Below are positions 54,603 to 64,000 of a DNA stretch of 64,000 nucleotides, one piece after another. A program made the position numbers and the translations under genes. Position 1 is the first letter of the stretch, and each line of letters starts with the position of its first letter. The notes under the pieces were generated by a model. It was not told where the DNA came from. It did not search any database and saw nothing but the letters and a program-made list of their open reading frames with translations. The DNA is from Thiobacter sp. AK1 (GTDB taxonomy: Bacteria; Pseudomonadota; Gammaproteobacteria; Burkholderiales; Thiobacteraceae): assembly GCF_039822265.1 (NCBI RefSeq), contig NZ_JBAJEX010000006.1, positions 108,481 through 172,480 on the forward strand, in the 5' to 3' direction.

Positions 54603-57600
54603 TCAGTCACGCATGTCATCCGCGAGGATTTCCATCAGCCGCCCATCGGCGAAGATCACCGCGGCACGCACGCGCCGCTCGGGATAGATGGGCGCCATGG
54701 CCGCGCGATAGGCGGCGAGCTGGGCGCGGTATGCCGCAGGTGGATTGGCCGGGGCGCTCTCCCCCATCTTGTAGTCGAGGATCCACACTTCGTCGTCGAA
54801 TTCCACCAGACGGTCGATGCGGCGCAACTCGCCGTCTTGGCCCACATAGGAAAGTTCGTTCACTGCGCGGCGATATTGGCCGTCTGCGAAGAAGCGGGCG
54901 AGCTGGGGGGCGGTAAGTAGCGTTTTCGCTTCTTCCAAGAGGGCCTCGAATTCCGGCTGGGCAAGCCCCAGCTCCCGCCGCAGCGCGTCGTCGAGGTGGG
55001 GGCCTGCCGGTGTGGTGAGCACTTCCAGGATGCGGTGCAGGGCAATGCCACGCTGGATGGCAGGCGTGTGGACAGGAGCCAGTCGCCGGCCCACGGCTGT
55101 CGCGGCGGGCGGGGCCACGGGCGCGTCTATGGGCGCGGGCGGGGCGGTTGCGGCCACGGGCGGCGGCAGAGTGGCGAGATCGAGGGGATGGCTGCATCGC
55201 GCCGCCAGGATGCGGCCATAGCCGCTTTCTGCTTGCGGCTTGCCCGAGCCGCTCACGATCAGATATTGCTTTGCCCGCGTGAGGGCCACGTATAGCAGGT
55301 TGAGTTCCTCGTTGCGGGTCAGCCGCGCTTCTTCCTGCAAAAAAGTGAGCCGCGCGCGGTCGCGCTCGTCCTGCTTGGTGTAGAAGGAGAAATGGGTGGG
55401 CGCATCCGCGCCCGGCGGCCACTTAACCAGCACCCGGTAACTGTCGTTGGCGTTGGGTCGGCGCTGGGCATCGATGAGACAGACGATGGGGGCCTCCAGC
55501 CCCTTGGCGCCGTGGATGGTGTGGATGCGCACGGCATCGCCCCCGGCATCCGTCGTGCCCTCGTCCGGCGCCTCTTCGCCAGCCTCGCGCAAGGCGGCCA
55601 GCTCCTGTAGGAAACGGGGCAGGGAGGGGTAGCGGCCGCTCTGTATCTTCAGGGCGAGCTCCAGGAAGGCGTGCAGATTGGCCTGCACGCCCGCCTGTTG
55701 CGCTGCGGGAACCGCCGCGGCGTAACGGGCGTGCAGCTCGCCTTCGAAGTAGATGCGGTCGAGCAGGTCATGTACCGGCAGCCGGTCCGTGAGGCTGCGC
55801 CAGCGGTCCAAGTGTTCCGCCGCGCGCGCAAGACAGGGCGGCGCCTGGCCTTCCGCCACCAGGGCGGTTAAGCGCTGCCACCAGGTGCGCTCGTTGCGGC
55901 CCGCCAGCAGCAGCAGGTCCGCGTCGTCGGCGCCGAACAGGGGGCTCTTCAACACCTGGGCGAGACGCAAATCGGCGAAGGGCAGCACTAGGAATTCCAG
56001 CAGCGCGGTGAGGTCGGCTGCTTCCAAGGTGTCGAGCAGCCCGCCTTGACGTGCGGTCAGGTAGGGAATGCCTGCGGCCTTGAAGGCCTGTTCGAAGTGG
56101 ATGAGGGGCGTGCGCGTCCGGGTGAGCACCATGATGTCGCGGAAGCGGGCGGGCCGCTCGGTCTTTCCCTCACGCACCGGCAGCCGACCCACCAGGTCGC
56201 GCAGGGTGGCGGCGAGCTGGCTGGCTTCCAGGGCGTGGGCGTCCTGGTCCTCGGGTCGGGGTTCTCGCAGCGGGTCGCGCAACGTGGCGCGTGGCGCAGC
56301 CGCCTCTTCCTGGACTTGCGCGAGGGGCAGCACGAGCACGCCGCCGGGCAGGGTCGCGTCGTGGGCCGTGTGGGAACGGAAATGGGGAAAGTCCGACACG
56401 TCTTGGAACACGCGGTTGACCAGATCGATCACCGCGGGCGCGCAGCGGCGCGATTCGTCCTGGGCGAGATACACTGCGCCATAGTGGCGCATGAGCCAAT
56501 CCTTGGCCAGATCGAACAGGCGTGCCTCCGCGCCCCGGAAGCGATAGATGGACTGTTTGGGATCGCCCACCAGGAACACCGTGGGACGACGATCCGCGGC
56601 CTCGGCCGCCGCGAGCCAGGTCTTGAGGATCTGCCACTGCACGGGATTGGTGTCCTGGAACTCGTCCAGCAGGATGTGGCGGTAGCGGGCATCCAGCTTG
56701 TACTGCAGGTATTCGGCGTAGTCGCCTTGCGCCAGAAGCCGCCAGGCGAATAGCTCGATGTCGGCGAAGTCCAGCGCGCCGCGCGCTTCCTTGAGACGCT
56801 GATAGTGGTCAGAATAAGCGGCGCCACAGCGCAAGGCCGCTTCGTTGAGAGACTGGATACGGGCGACAAGCCGCGCCTCCTCTACGTCGCGCAGCCGTTG
56901 GGCAAGCCGCTCGCAGCGTTGCAACGCCTCTGGGCCGCCATGGCGCTCGGCAAGTTTGACCCATTCCTTGCGCAGCGTGCCTTCGCGGGTCAGGGCGACT
57001 TCGCGGATCGCCAGGAAATAGTCCTCGTCGGCGCGCCCGTCGCGGGCCAGGGTGGCGGCGCAGGTACGCTGTTTTTCCGTCCCCTGCGCCATGAGGTGGG
57101 CGAGGAAATGGGCGTCCTCTTCACCGCCGGCGGCAAAAAATTCCGCCACCGCATCCCGCCCTGGGACGTGGCCCAGGGTTTCGCGCAAGCGGACCGCGGC
57201 ATGGGCTAGTGGGTCGTCGGCGCCACGGGTGTAGGCCTGCCATTCCGTGCGCTTGTGCAAGAAATCGTCGAGCGCCTTGCGGGTGTTGGAAAGGCTCCAT
57301 TCCCGGAACAACGTGCCCAGTGCCTGGGCTTCCGGTCCGTCCGGTTGAGCGGCGAGGCGGTCAGCAAAATCCTGCCAGGCTTGCTCCCGCAGCGCCGCCG
57401 TGTGCTCCAGCAGGGTAACGTTACCCGCCGCGGCGAAAGCCAAGGGCGCGTGGCGCAAGATCTTCAGAAACCAGCCGTGGAAGGTGTCGATGGTGGGCCC
57501 GGGCTCGGCGGCAGCCACGTGCTCGAACAGGTGCCGCGCCCGCGGCAGCACGTCGGGGAGGGCTTGGGCGGTGAGGCCACGCGCGAGCAAAAACTCACGT

Positions 57601-57842
57601 GCTTCCCCTTCCGTGCAGGTGGCGAGCATGCGCAGCCACGCGTTGAGGCGGGCCTGCATTTCCTGCGCGGCTTTGCGGGTGAAGGTGATGGCGAGAATCT
57701 GGGAAGGCTCGGCGCCGGCCAGCAACAGACGCAGGATGCGTGACACCAGTAGCCATGTCTTGCCGCTGCCTGCGCAGGCTTCCACCACCACGCTGGCGTG
57801 AGGATCCAGGGCCTGACGCACAAGGCCGCTGGCGCTACTCAT
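54603..57842 (-). CDS. addA: AddA-type UvrD-family helicase-nuclease
   Basis: The product has 1079 residues from ATG 57842, which overlaps the addB stop (ATGA). Helicase motifs: Walker A AGSGKT (residues 24-29), ITFTRKAAQEM, LLDEFQDTNPVQW, LVGDPKQSIYRFRGA, IHTIHGAKGLE and LLYVALTRAKQYLIVSG. The C-terminal PD-(D/E)XK nuclease has WILDYKMGE. With AddB it repairs double-strand breaks as RecBCD does in enteric bacteria. A relic of a related gene's C-terminus lies at 30910-31032. Confidence 0.92.
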   Translation of the reverse strand: MSSASGLVRQALDPHASVVVEACAGSGKTWLLVSRILRLLLAGAEPSQILAITFTRKAAQEMQARLNAWLRMLATCTEGEAREFLLARGLTAQALPDVLPRARHLFEHVAAAEPGPTIDTFHGWFLKILRHAPLAFAAAGNVTLLEHTAALREQAWQDFADRLAAQPDGPEAQALGTLFREWSLSNTRKALDDFLHKRTEWQAYTRGADDPLAHAAVRLRETLGHVPGRDAVAEFFAAGGEEDAHFLAHLMAQGTEKQRTCAATLARDGRADEDYFLAIREVALTREGTLRKEWVKLAERHGGPEALQRCERLAQRLRDVEEARLVARIQSLNEAALRCGAAYSDHYQRLKEARGALDFADIELFAWRLLAQGDYAEYLQYKLDARYRHILLDEFQDTNPVQWQILKTWLAAAEAADRRPTVFLVGDPKQSIYRFRGAEARLFDLAKDWLMRHYGAVYLAQDESRRCAPAVIDLVNRVFQDVSDFPHFRSHTAHDATLPGGVLVLPLAQVQEEAAAPRATLRDPLREPRPEDQDAHALEASQLAATLRDLVGRLPVREGKTERPARFRDIMVLTRTRTPLIHFEQAFKAAGIPYLTARQGGLLDTLEAADLTALLEFLVLPFADLRLAQVLKSPLFGADDADLLLLAGRNERTWWQRLTALVAEGQAPPCLARAAEHLDRWRSLTDRLPVHDLLDRIYFEGELHARYAAAVPAAQQAGVQANLHAFLELALKIQSGRYPSLPRFLQELAALREAGEEAPDEGTTDAGGDAVRIHTIHGAKGLEAPIVCLIDAQRRPNANDSYRVLVKWPPGADAPTHFSFYTKQDERDRARLTFLQEEARLTRNEELNLLYVALTRAKQYLIVSGSGKPQAESGYGRILAARCSHPLDLATLPPPVAATAPPAPIDAPVAPPAATAVGRRLAPVHTPAIQRGIALHRILEVLTTPAGPHLDDALRRELGLAQPEFEALLEEAKTLLTAPQLARFFADGQYRRAVNELSYVGQDGELRRIDRLVEFDDEVWILDYKMGESAPANPPAAYRAQLAAYRAAMAPIYPERRVRAAVIFADGRLMEILADDMRD

Positions 57843-60568
57843 GGCAGGGTCTCCCAGAAGGCGCGTCGGCACAGGCCCGCCATTTCACAATGGCGGCAGC
57901 TCTCCTCACGTCCATGGGCGGGCAGGGGCGCACCGGCCCGCAAGTTCCCCAGGATGTTCACGAGCCGCGCCTCTACCAAAGCGGCCTCGCTGGCAATATC
58001 ACGGGCGAATGGCACCAGTGTCGGGCCCTCTTTGGCGAGGACAATGTAGGCGGCTTCCGCCACTTGCTCTCCAGCGAGCAGGGCATAGACCGGCAACTGC
58101 ACGTCTTCGCCCGCATCCTTTAGCCGCTTGCGCAGGCGGCTGGGATCGCCGGTTTTATAGTCCAGCACCGCCAGCCGGTCATCGGCGCGGTCCAGCCGGT
58201 CCAGGGTGCCGACGAGCTCCACGGCCGTGCCGTCGTCGAGCGCGAGCCGGCGACGGCGGGCGATTTCCTGGCCGGCCACGCGCCAGTCGTTTTGCTCGCG
58301 GCTACGCTGCCACGCGAGGTAGTCGGGTAAAACCGCCTCCCAGGCGAGCTTCCAGGCGTGGTTGAGGTAGTTTTGCGCCAAAAGCGGCGCGAACACTTCC
58401 TCGGTGATGGCGCGCAGGATTCGCTCGGCCTCTTCTTCGCCGAGTCGCGTGATGACGGGATGGCGAGCGTGGAAGCGGGCCAGGATGCGATGCACCACCT
58501 GGCCGAAATCCTGCTTTTCCATTTCCACCGTCACCTCGTCTTCCTCGTTGAGGCCAAGCACGTGACGGGCGAAATACTGATAGGGACAGGCCAGCAGGCT
58601 GTTGTAGCCGCTGGCGGAAATGCGGGTGGGCACCTGCGCCGGCGCCAGGCGCGGGGCAGGCCGCGGTGTCGCGCCGCTGCGTGGCGGCGAGATCGGGCGC
58701 AACTCCTCGCGCAGGGCGAGATCATCCCCCCAGGCCATTTCGTGCAGCGTGGCCAGCACGTCGAACCAGGGGCTGGGCAGATGGGTTTCCCCATCCTTTT
58801 CGCTTTGCCAGATGGCGAGCACCTCGTTTGCCCCCGAGAGCAGGCCGGCCAAATCTTTGCGCTGGGATTCCAGCGTCTGCCGGCGCGTGGGGAGCATGAG
58901 CTCGGCGCGCACGGCCTCGTTGAAGAAGGGGCTGCCCTCGGGGCGCGACGGCAGTTCCTCAGCGCCGGCGCCCAACAGGATGACGCCATCGAAGCGGCGT
59001 AGCCGCGTCGCCGCCAGATGGGTGAACACTACGGGGCTGTCGATGCTGGCATCGCGGAAGGTGGTCGCTTCCAGGGCTTCGTCCAGCAGCCGCCGCCACT
59101 CGGCGAGATGGAAGCGACCAGGTGTTTTCTGTGCATCCTCTTCCAGGGTGGCGAGCAGCGCAAACAATTGCGCGCCGGCGAGATCCGCCCGCAGGGCCTG
59201 GGTGATACCCAGGCCGTCCAGCGTCTGCCGTAGCGTGGCGAACCAGTCGGCAAGTGGTTTAGCCTCGCGCGGCCAGAGTCTGCGCGCCGCTTCCAGGCGG
59301 TCGAGCAGGGCCAGGCTTGTGGAACCCGTCTCGCGCGCCGCAATCCGGTAGTGGGCGAGCCGCGAGACTAGATTGCGGCTGCGAATGAGTCGCTCCAGCT
59401 CGTACACCGCTTCCCGTCGCGCCGGCGCGGGCACATCCGAGAAGATAAGCGGCGACTTCAGGAAATCGAGGAGTTCCCGGTGATGGAAGTCGCTGGCCAT
59501 TAGATCCAGCCAGCGCATCACCACCGAAGCGGCCGCCGCCGTGGACAGCGTCCAGCCCGTTTCGTCGGACACCAGGATGTCGCAGCGTTCCAAAAGCGCC
59601 CGCAGCCGCCGTGCCGCCAGCCGGTCCTGGGCCACGATGGCGATGCTTTGCCTGCCTTCGGCGAGCCAACGGCGCAGCTTATGCTCGGCAAGCTGCGCTG
59701 CCTGTTCCAGACCGTGGGCAGCCGAAAGACGCAAGCGGTTGGCGAGGGGGCTTGCCGGATGACGTTCACGCAGTCGAAGCGCCCGCTCCCCCAGCGTGTC
59801 CGGGCCGGCCATCCAGGCCGCGGCCAACACCTCCTGCACAGGGTCCTTACTTGCCTCCAGCAGGGCGGGGGCGAACACGCGGACCGGCTGGCGCTCGGCA
59901 TAACGGAGGAGACACTCCACCTCCACCGGCGCAAGCTGGCCAAGACCCACGGCATAAAGGGGCGCGGGCGCCTCGCGTGCGAGACGGGAAAGACGCAACA
60001 CGTAGGCCGCCGTCGCATCTGGGCGATCGGCCAATACGGCATTGTGCACCTGCCAGAGGCTGTGCACCAGGCGGGCCTCGAAGCGCAGGGATGGGCCCTC
60101 GCGCGCGCCATAGGCCGCCGCAAGACGGCGGGCGAAGTCTGCCTCGTCCTCGGGCAAGGCCACCCGGTGCAAGGTGAGCTCATCGAACAGGCTCATAAGC
60201 GCCCGTGCCATGCTCCAGCGGTCTTGCTCGCGCAACCAGCCCCGCTCGCGCAGGGCGCCGTAGAGCAGTCCCTGGCGCTCGAGCTCGGATGTCGTCGGCT
60301 GCAACAGAGGCATTTGCGCGGCGAGCTGGGGCAGGGTGGTGAGGCGGGGCAGAATCAGGGTGGATCGACCCGCGGCCTGCGCCAGCGCCCGCGCGAAGGG
60401 GGCGACGGCATGCAGGCTGGGCAGGAGCACGATGAGGCCGGACAGATCTGGCAAGGCATCGGCGTGCTGGGCGATCAGGCGCTGCGCGGCCTCTTCCAGC
60501 GCGGCGGCGGGAGGTACCGTCTCGGTGTGGGCGGAGAGGGCGTCCAGGGTCACGCGCGGGTGGGACAA
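57839..60568 (-). CDS. addB: AddB-type nuclease/inactivated helicase subunit
   Basis: The product has about 909 residues and starts at TTG 60568, seventeen bases after the fdxA stop; an in-frame GTG at 60553 is a possible alternative. The helicase-like part lacks a Walker A motif. The C-terminal PD-(D/E)XK domain has LACPYQYFARHVLGL, DYKTGDP and a closing CRHCEMAGLC, cysteines for the [4Fe-4S] cluster of AddB-type nucleases. It works with AddA, and is translated with it. Confidence 0.88.
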   Translation of the reverse strand: MSHPRVTLDALSAHTETVPPAAALEEAAQRLIAQHADALPDLSGLIVLLPSLHAVAPFARALAQAAGRSTLILPRLTTLPQLAAQMPLLQPTTSELERQGLLYGALRERGWLREQDRWSMARALMSLFDELTLHRVALPEDEADFARRLAAAYGAREGPSLRFEARLVHSLWQVHNAVLADRPDATAAYVLRLSRLAREAPAPLYAVGLGQLAPVEVECLLRYAERQPVRVFAPALLEASKDPVQEVLAAAWMAGPDTLGERALRLRERHPASPLANRLRLSAAHGLEQAAQLAEHKLRRWLAEGRQSIAIVAQDRLAARRLRALLERCDILVSDETGWTLSTAAAASVVMRWLDLMASDFHHRELLDFLKSPLIFSDVPAPARREAVYELERLIRSRNLVSRLAHYRIAARETGSTSLALLDRLEAARRLWPREAKPLADWFATLRQTLDGLGITQALRADLAGAQLFALLATLEEDAQKTPGRFHLAEWRRLLDEALEATTFRDASIDSPVVFTHLAATRLRRFDGVILLGAGAEELPSRPEGSPFFNEAVRAELMLPTRRQTLESQRKDLAGLLSGANEVLAIWQSEKDGETHLPSPWFDVLATLHEMAWGDDLALREELRPISPPRSGATPRPAPRLAPAQVPTRISASGYNSLLACPYQYFARHVLGLNEEDEVTVEMEKQDFGQVVHRILARFHARHPVITRLGEEEAERILRAITEEVFAPLLAQNYLNHAWKLAWEAVLPDYLAWQRSREQNDWRVAGQEIARRRRLALDDGTAVELVGTLDRLDRADDRLAVLDYKTGDPSRLRKRLKDAGEDVQLPVYALLAGEQVAEAAYIVLAKEGPTLVPFARDIASEAALVEARLVNILGNLRAGAPLPAHGREESCRHCEMAGLCRRAFWETLP

Positions 60569-60584
60569 AGCGCGCCGCAGGCCC

Positions 60585-60908
60585 TCAGCGGATGAGCTGG
60601 TCGCGCTTGTTCTTGACCTTGGCCCACTCCTCCGCGTCTGGCAGTGGATCCTTGCGCTCGGTGATCACCTTCCATACCTTGGCGAGCTCGGCGTTGAGGG
60701 CGATGAAATCGCGCTGGTCCTCGGGCACGTCGTCCTCCGCATAGATGGCTTCCACCGGACATTCCGCCACACACAAGGTGCAGTCGATGCACTCGTCCGG
60801 GTCGATCACCAGGAAGTTGGGGCCCTCGTGGAAGCAGTCCACGGGGCAGACGTCCACGCAGTCGGTGTACTTGCAGCGGATACAGGCTTCGCAAACGACG
60901 TAGGCCAT
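60585..60908 (-). CDS. fdxA: 7Fe ferredoxin FdxA
   Basis: This protein of 107 residues is the same length as Azotobacter ferredoxin I and holds the pattern [20 protein letters not shown], then [15 protein letters not shown], giving one [3Fe-4S] and one [4Fe-4S] cluster. The C-terminal extension [20 protein letters not shown] is typical. It diverges from trxA and heads the fdxA-addB-addA unit. It could supply low-potential electrons, for example to radical SAM enzymes. Confidence 0.95.
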   Translation of the reverse strand: MAYVVCEACIRCKYTDCVDVCPVDCFHEGPNFLVIDPDECIDCTLCVAECPVEAIYAEDDVPEDQRDFIALNAELAKVWKVITERKDPLPDAEEWAKVKNKRDQLIR

Positions 60909-61070
60909 GGCACCTGCCTCGAATCAAGCGGAAAGAAGCCCTGATTGTAGCCTTGGCGCGGGCACTGAGCAAAACCGGCGGCATGCTTCCCAAGGGGCGG
61001 GTTTTTCGTTAGCATACCCTTGGCTTACCGGATTCCAGTCCCAATAAATCAAACCATTAGCCCTTCACCA

Positions 61071-61093
61071 AACCGCCTAACCGGCGGCTTTTT
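61071..61093 (+). terminator. Terminator-like hairpin just upstream of trxA
   Basis: CCGCC and GGCGG pair around a five-base loop and are followed by CTTTTTC. It stands 18 bases ahead of the trxA ATG on the coding strand, so it would act inside the leader as an attenuator, or end a transcript from further upstream. The stem is short, so strength is uncertain. Confidence 0.5.
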
Positions 61094-61110
61094 CGTCTAG
61101 CGAGGATGCC

Positions 61111-61437
61111 ATGAGCGAACACATTCACTACGTCACCGACGACTCCTTCGAACAGGAGGTGTTGCAGTCCGAACTCCCCGTGCTGGTAGATTTCTGGGCA
61201 GACTGGTGCGGGCCGTGTAAGATGATCGCTCCCATCCTGGACGAGGTGGCCCAGGAATACGCCGGCAAGATCAAGGTGGCGAAGCTCAACATAGACGAAA
61301 ACCAGGCCACGCCACCCAAGTATGGCATCCGCGGCATCCCTACCCTGATGATCTTCAAGAACGGCAACGTGGAGGCAACCAAAGTGGGCGCGCTGTCCAA
61401 GTCCCAGCTCACCGCCTTCATTGACAGCAACACTTAA
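61111..61437 (+). CDS. trxA: Thioredoxin
   Basis: The product has 108 residues with active site WCGPC in [19 protein letters not shown] and the cis-proline [13 protein letters not shown] precedes the ATG. It reduces disulfides of ribonucleotide reductase and others, so it pairs with NrdAB. trxA-rho is the standard order. The gap to rho (151 bases) holds a C-rich leader. Confidence 0.97.
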   Translation: MSEHIHYVTDDSFEQEVLQSELPVLVDFWADWCGPCKMIAPILDEVAQEYAGKIKVAKLNIDENQATPPKYGIRGIPTLMIFKNGNVEATKVGALSKSQLTAFIDSNT

Positions 61438-61550
61438 AGCGTCTATTTTCCCATCTGAAGTTCTTCGGCCGGGTCCCCAACAATCCACAGCAAGGGGCCC
61501 GACCACGTTGCCGGTGGCATTTATTCGGTCCGCCGGGCCCGCTCCGCGTT

Positions 61551-61588
61551 TCAACCCCTTCCTCAACCGTTCTTCGTTCCACGAGTCT
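61551..61588 (+). promoter_or_regulatory. C-rich, G-poor leader of rho (rut-like)
   Basis: In the 38 bases ahead of the rho ATG I count 16 C and 4 G, and no ribosome-binding site. Such a stretch is what Rho binds. Autoregulation of rho by Rho-dependent attenuation is known in E. coli; the same is inferred here. Confidence 0.45.
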
Positions 61589-62848
<1,260 letters not shown>

Positions 62849-62952
62849 ATGGGGCGGGGGTGAGCAGGCTTCCAGGTCTTGCCCCGCTACGGGGTCGCAT
62901 CCCCGCTGTCGCGGGGCCCCTGCTCAACCCTTCGCGGGGCGACCTTCCAGCG

Positions 62953-63056
62953 ATGGAATTCCTCCTGGACAAGATTCGGGCGACCAAGAACAACCAGGAC
63001 TTTTTCGACAGCATGCGGCGGGGGTGAATGGGGCGGGGGTGAGCAGGCTTCCAGGT
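62953..63056. repeat. Direct repeat, copy 2: duplicated rho 3' end
   Basis: A second copy of the 104-base segment, 179 bases further on. It still reads [18 protein letters not shown] and the stop codon. The spacer (62878-62952) has two hairpins, CCCCGCTACGGGG and CCCCGCTGTCGCGGGG. The following 63057-63351 has no gene that I can support. Confidence 0.9.
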
Positions 63057-63351
63057 TTTTTGCTAATACGGGACACGCTCCGCGGAAGCGTCATTCCTAC
63101 GCAAGCCCGTGCAGGCCGGGAGGGGCTGCCTCGTGGCCATCGTCCTGTCCCACCCGCTTGTGCGGGGACGCCGGGAAGTGCTCACGCATTTGCCGAATGC
63201 TCAATGGCAACGGCTGCTCGGCTGTCGAATCCTGCGGTGCGGGTGGCGGGATACCGGTTGTCAACAAATCGAACTGCCTGGTTTCGTGGCGCATAGACTG
63301 TCCGCTTGTTCCCTGTGGGAAGGTATCCCACAGTCAGGTGCCGCGGCGGAC

Positions 63352-64000
63352 CTACGCGGCAGTCTGCAACTTGGGTTTGAGCAACTGCCCTTGGGCATTG
63401 TAGCGAGCCAGGCAGCGTGGGCCGTGGAAGAGGGCGATCCTCCCATCCAAGTCACGGTGCACCTGCACCTTCACCTTGACGTAATGCATGCGGTGACGGT
63501 CGGTGGGGATTTGCAACTTCATCCCCTCGAAAGCCACACAGTTGAAGTTTCGGCCGCCGCTACGCGGCTTGACCTGCTGGCGCAGGTTAGCCTGCGCTGA
63601 AACTGCGTTTTCCTTGCCGACCCCCCCGCTCCTACTGCTCGCACAGGATGTCATCGAGATTACCTCCGATCCAGGGCACGAAGGCCGCGCCTTCCTCCTC
63701 GACGAAGAACATCGAATAGTGCTCGTTGGTGACGTCATCCATCGAGACGACCAAGTCCCAGTGCCGCCCCGTGACCCACTCATGCCGACTGGCGTCCTGG
63801 TGCAGCATCATGCCCGGCCAGGCGGCCCGCGCCCGCCGCTTGCGGTGTTTGCCCCGCCCCGGGGCCTTCTTGACCACCCCCGCCTCCTGCAAGCGATTCT
63901 TCACCCAGGTGTAGGAACGACGGCCCCTTCCCGCCGGTACCAGGCGTGGAAATGCTTGACGTTCCAGCCTTCGAACCGGCTCCGGTAGCGCTCCACCAGC
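63352..64000 (-). pseudogene. Decayed ISNCY-family transposase, truncated by the window end
   Basis: Three pieces in different frames match an ISNCY-type DDE transposase on the minus strand. Going in the coding direction: VERYRSRFEGWNVKHFHAWY (63905-64000), a frameshift near 63930 into VKNRLQEAGVV and RKRRARAAWPGMMLHQDASR with VVSMDDVTNEHYSMFF (to 63632), then a jump to NCVAFEGMKLQIPTDRHRMH and VKVQVHRDLDGRIALFHGPR (to 63352). The catalytic-core segment between the last two is missing, so the gene has both a frameshift and an internal deletion. Confidence 0.75.

Overview
The window looks like chromosomal DNA of a GC-rich betaproteobacterial sulfur oxidiser. The gene orders rpe-gph-trpEGDC, dapF-DUF484-xerC, trxA-rho, the paired ahcY and metF with an SAH riboswitch, and the type of porin and NrdA all fit Betaproteobacteria. 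The genus cannot be fixed from this stretch alone. No rRNA, tRNA or CRISPR array was found.

Positions 1-9480 hold a sulfur-oxidation and lipoate locus. The end of soeA, then soeB and soeC, encode a cytoplasmic membrane-anchored sulfite dehydrogenase. A rhodanese, TusA and DsrE3 (sulfur carriers) follow. Next come LbpA (GcvH-like lipoate-binding protein), LipS1, sLpl(AB) and a LipT-like flavoprotein in a tightly overlapping operon, and then LipS2 behind a repeat cluster. This is the accessory and maturation set of the sulfur-oxidising heterodisulfide-reductase-like (sHdr) pathway, but the shdr genes are not in the window. The rhodanese and tusA promoters each carry a palindrome that could be an ArsR-type, sulfane-sulfur-responsive operator.

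Positions 9,700-23,300 hold sodB, a FadL-type channel with a secreted partner protein, the trp operon with gph and rpe on the minus strand, apaG, a 31-residue membrane microprotein, mltA and purU. Positions 23,500-29,800 hold nrdAB under a strong promoter, coq7 and an isolated glcF. Positions 29,800-32,150 hold two nearly identical REP-associated tyrosine transposase (RAYT) elements with a relic of an AddA-like gene between them. A porin, metF, ahcY (SAH riboswitch), metK, two lipid A acyltransferases, a compact methyltransferase/CoA-binding/Sel1 operon, dapF-DUF484-xerC and rlmI follow. Next is a metal-uptake cluster (signal-peptide protein, outer-membrane barrel, ZnuA-like, ZnuB-like) that lacks an ATPase gene. 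Then come a PilZ protein, YihY, a HugZ-like protein, a DUF2069 protein, the fdxA-addB-addA operon, trxA and rho. The window ends in a duplicated rho 3' end and a decayed ISNCY-type transposase.

The most distinctive feature is the intergenic repeat content. There is a ~150-bp MITE with TATTGAGC-type ends (five copies plus a truncated one). There are clusters of two REP-like hairpins linked with a RAYT-end motif, the two autonomous RAYTs themselves, a second REP family (CTGTGGGAG...TTTAGC), and two five-unit GC-rich arrays. Several MITE copies sit directly against gene starts.
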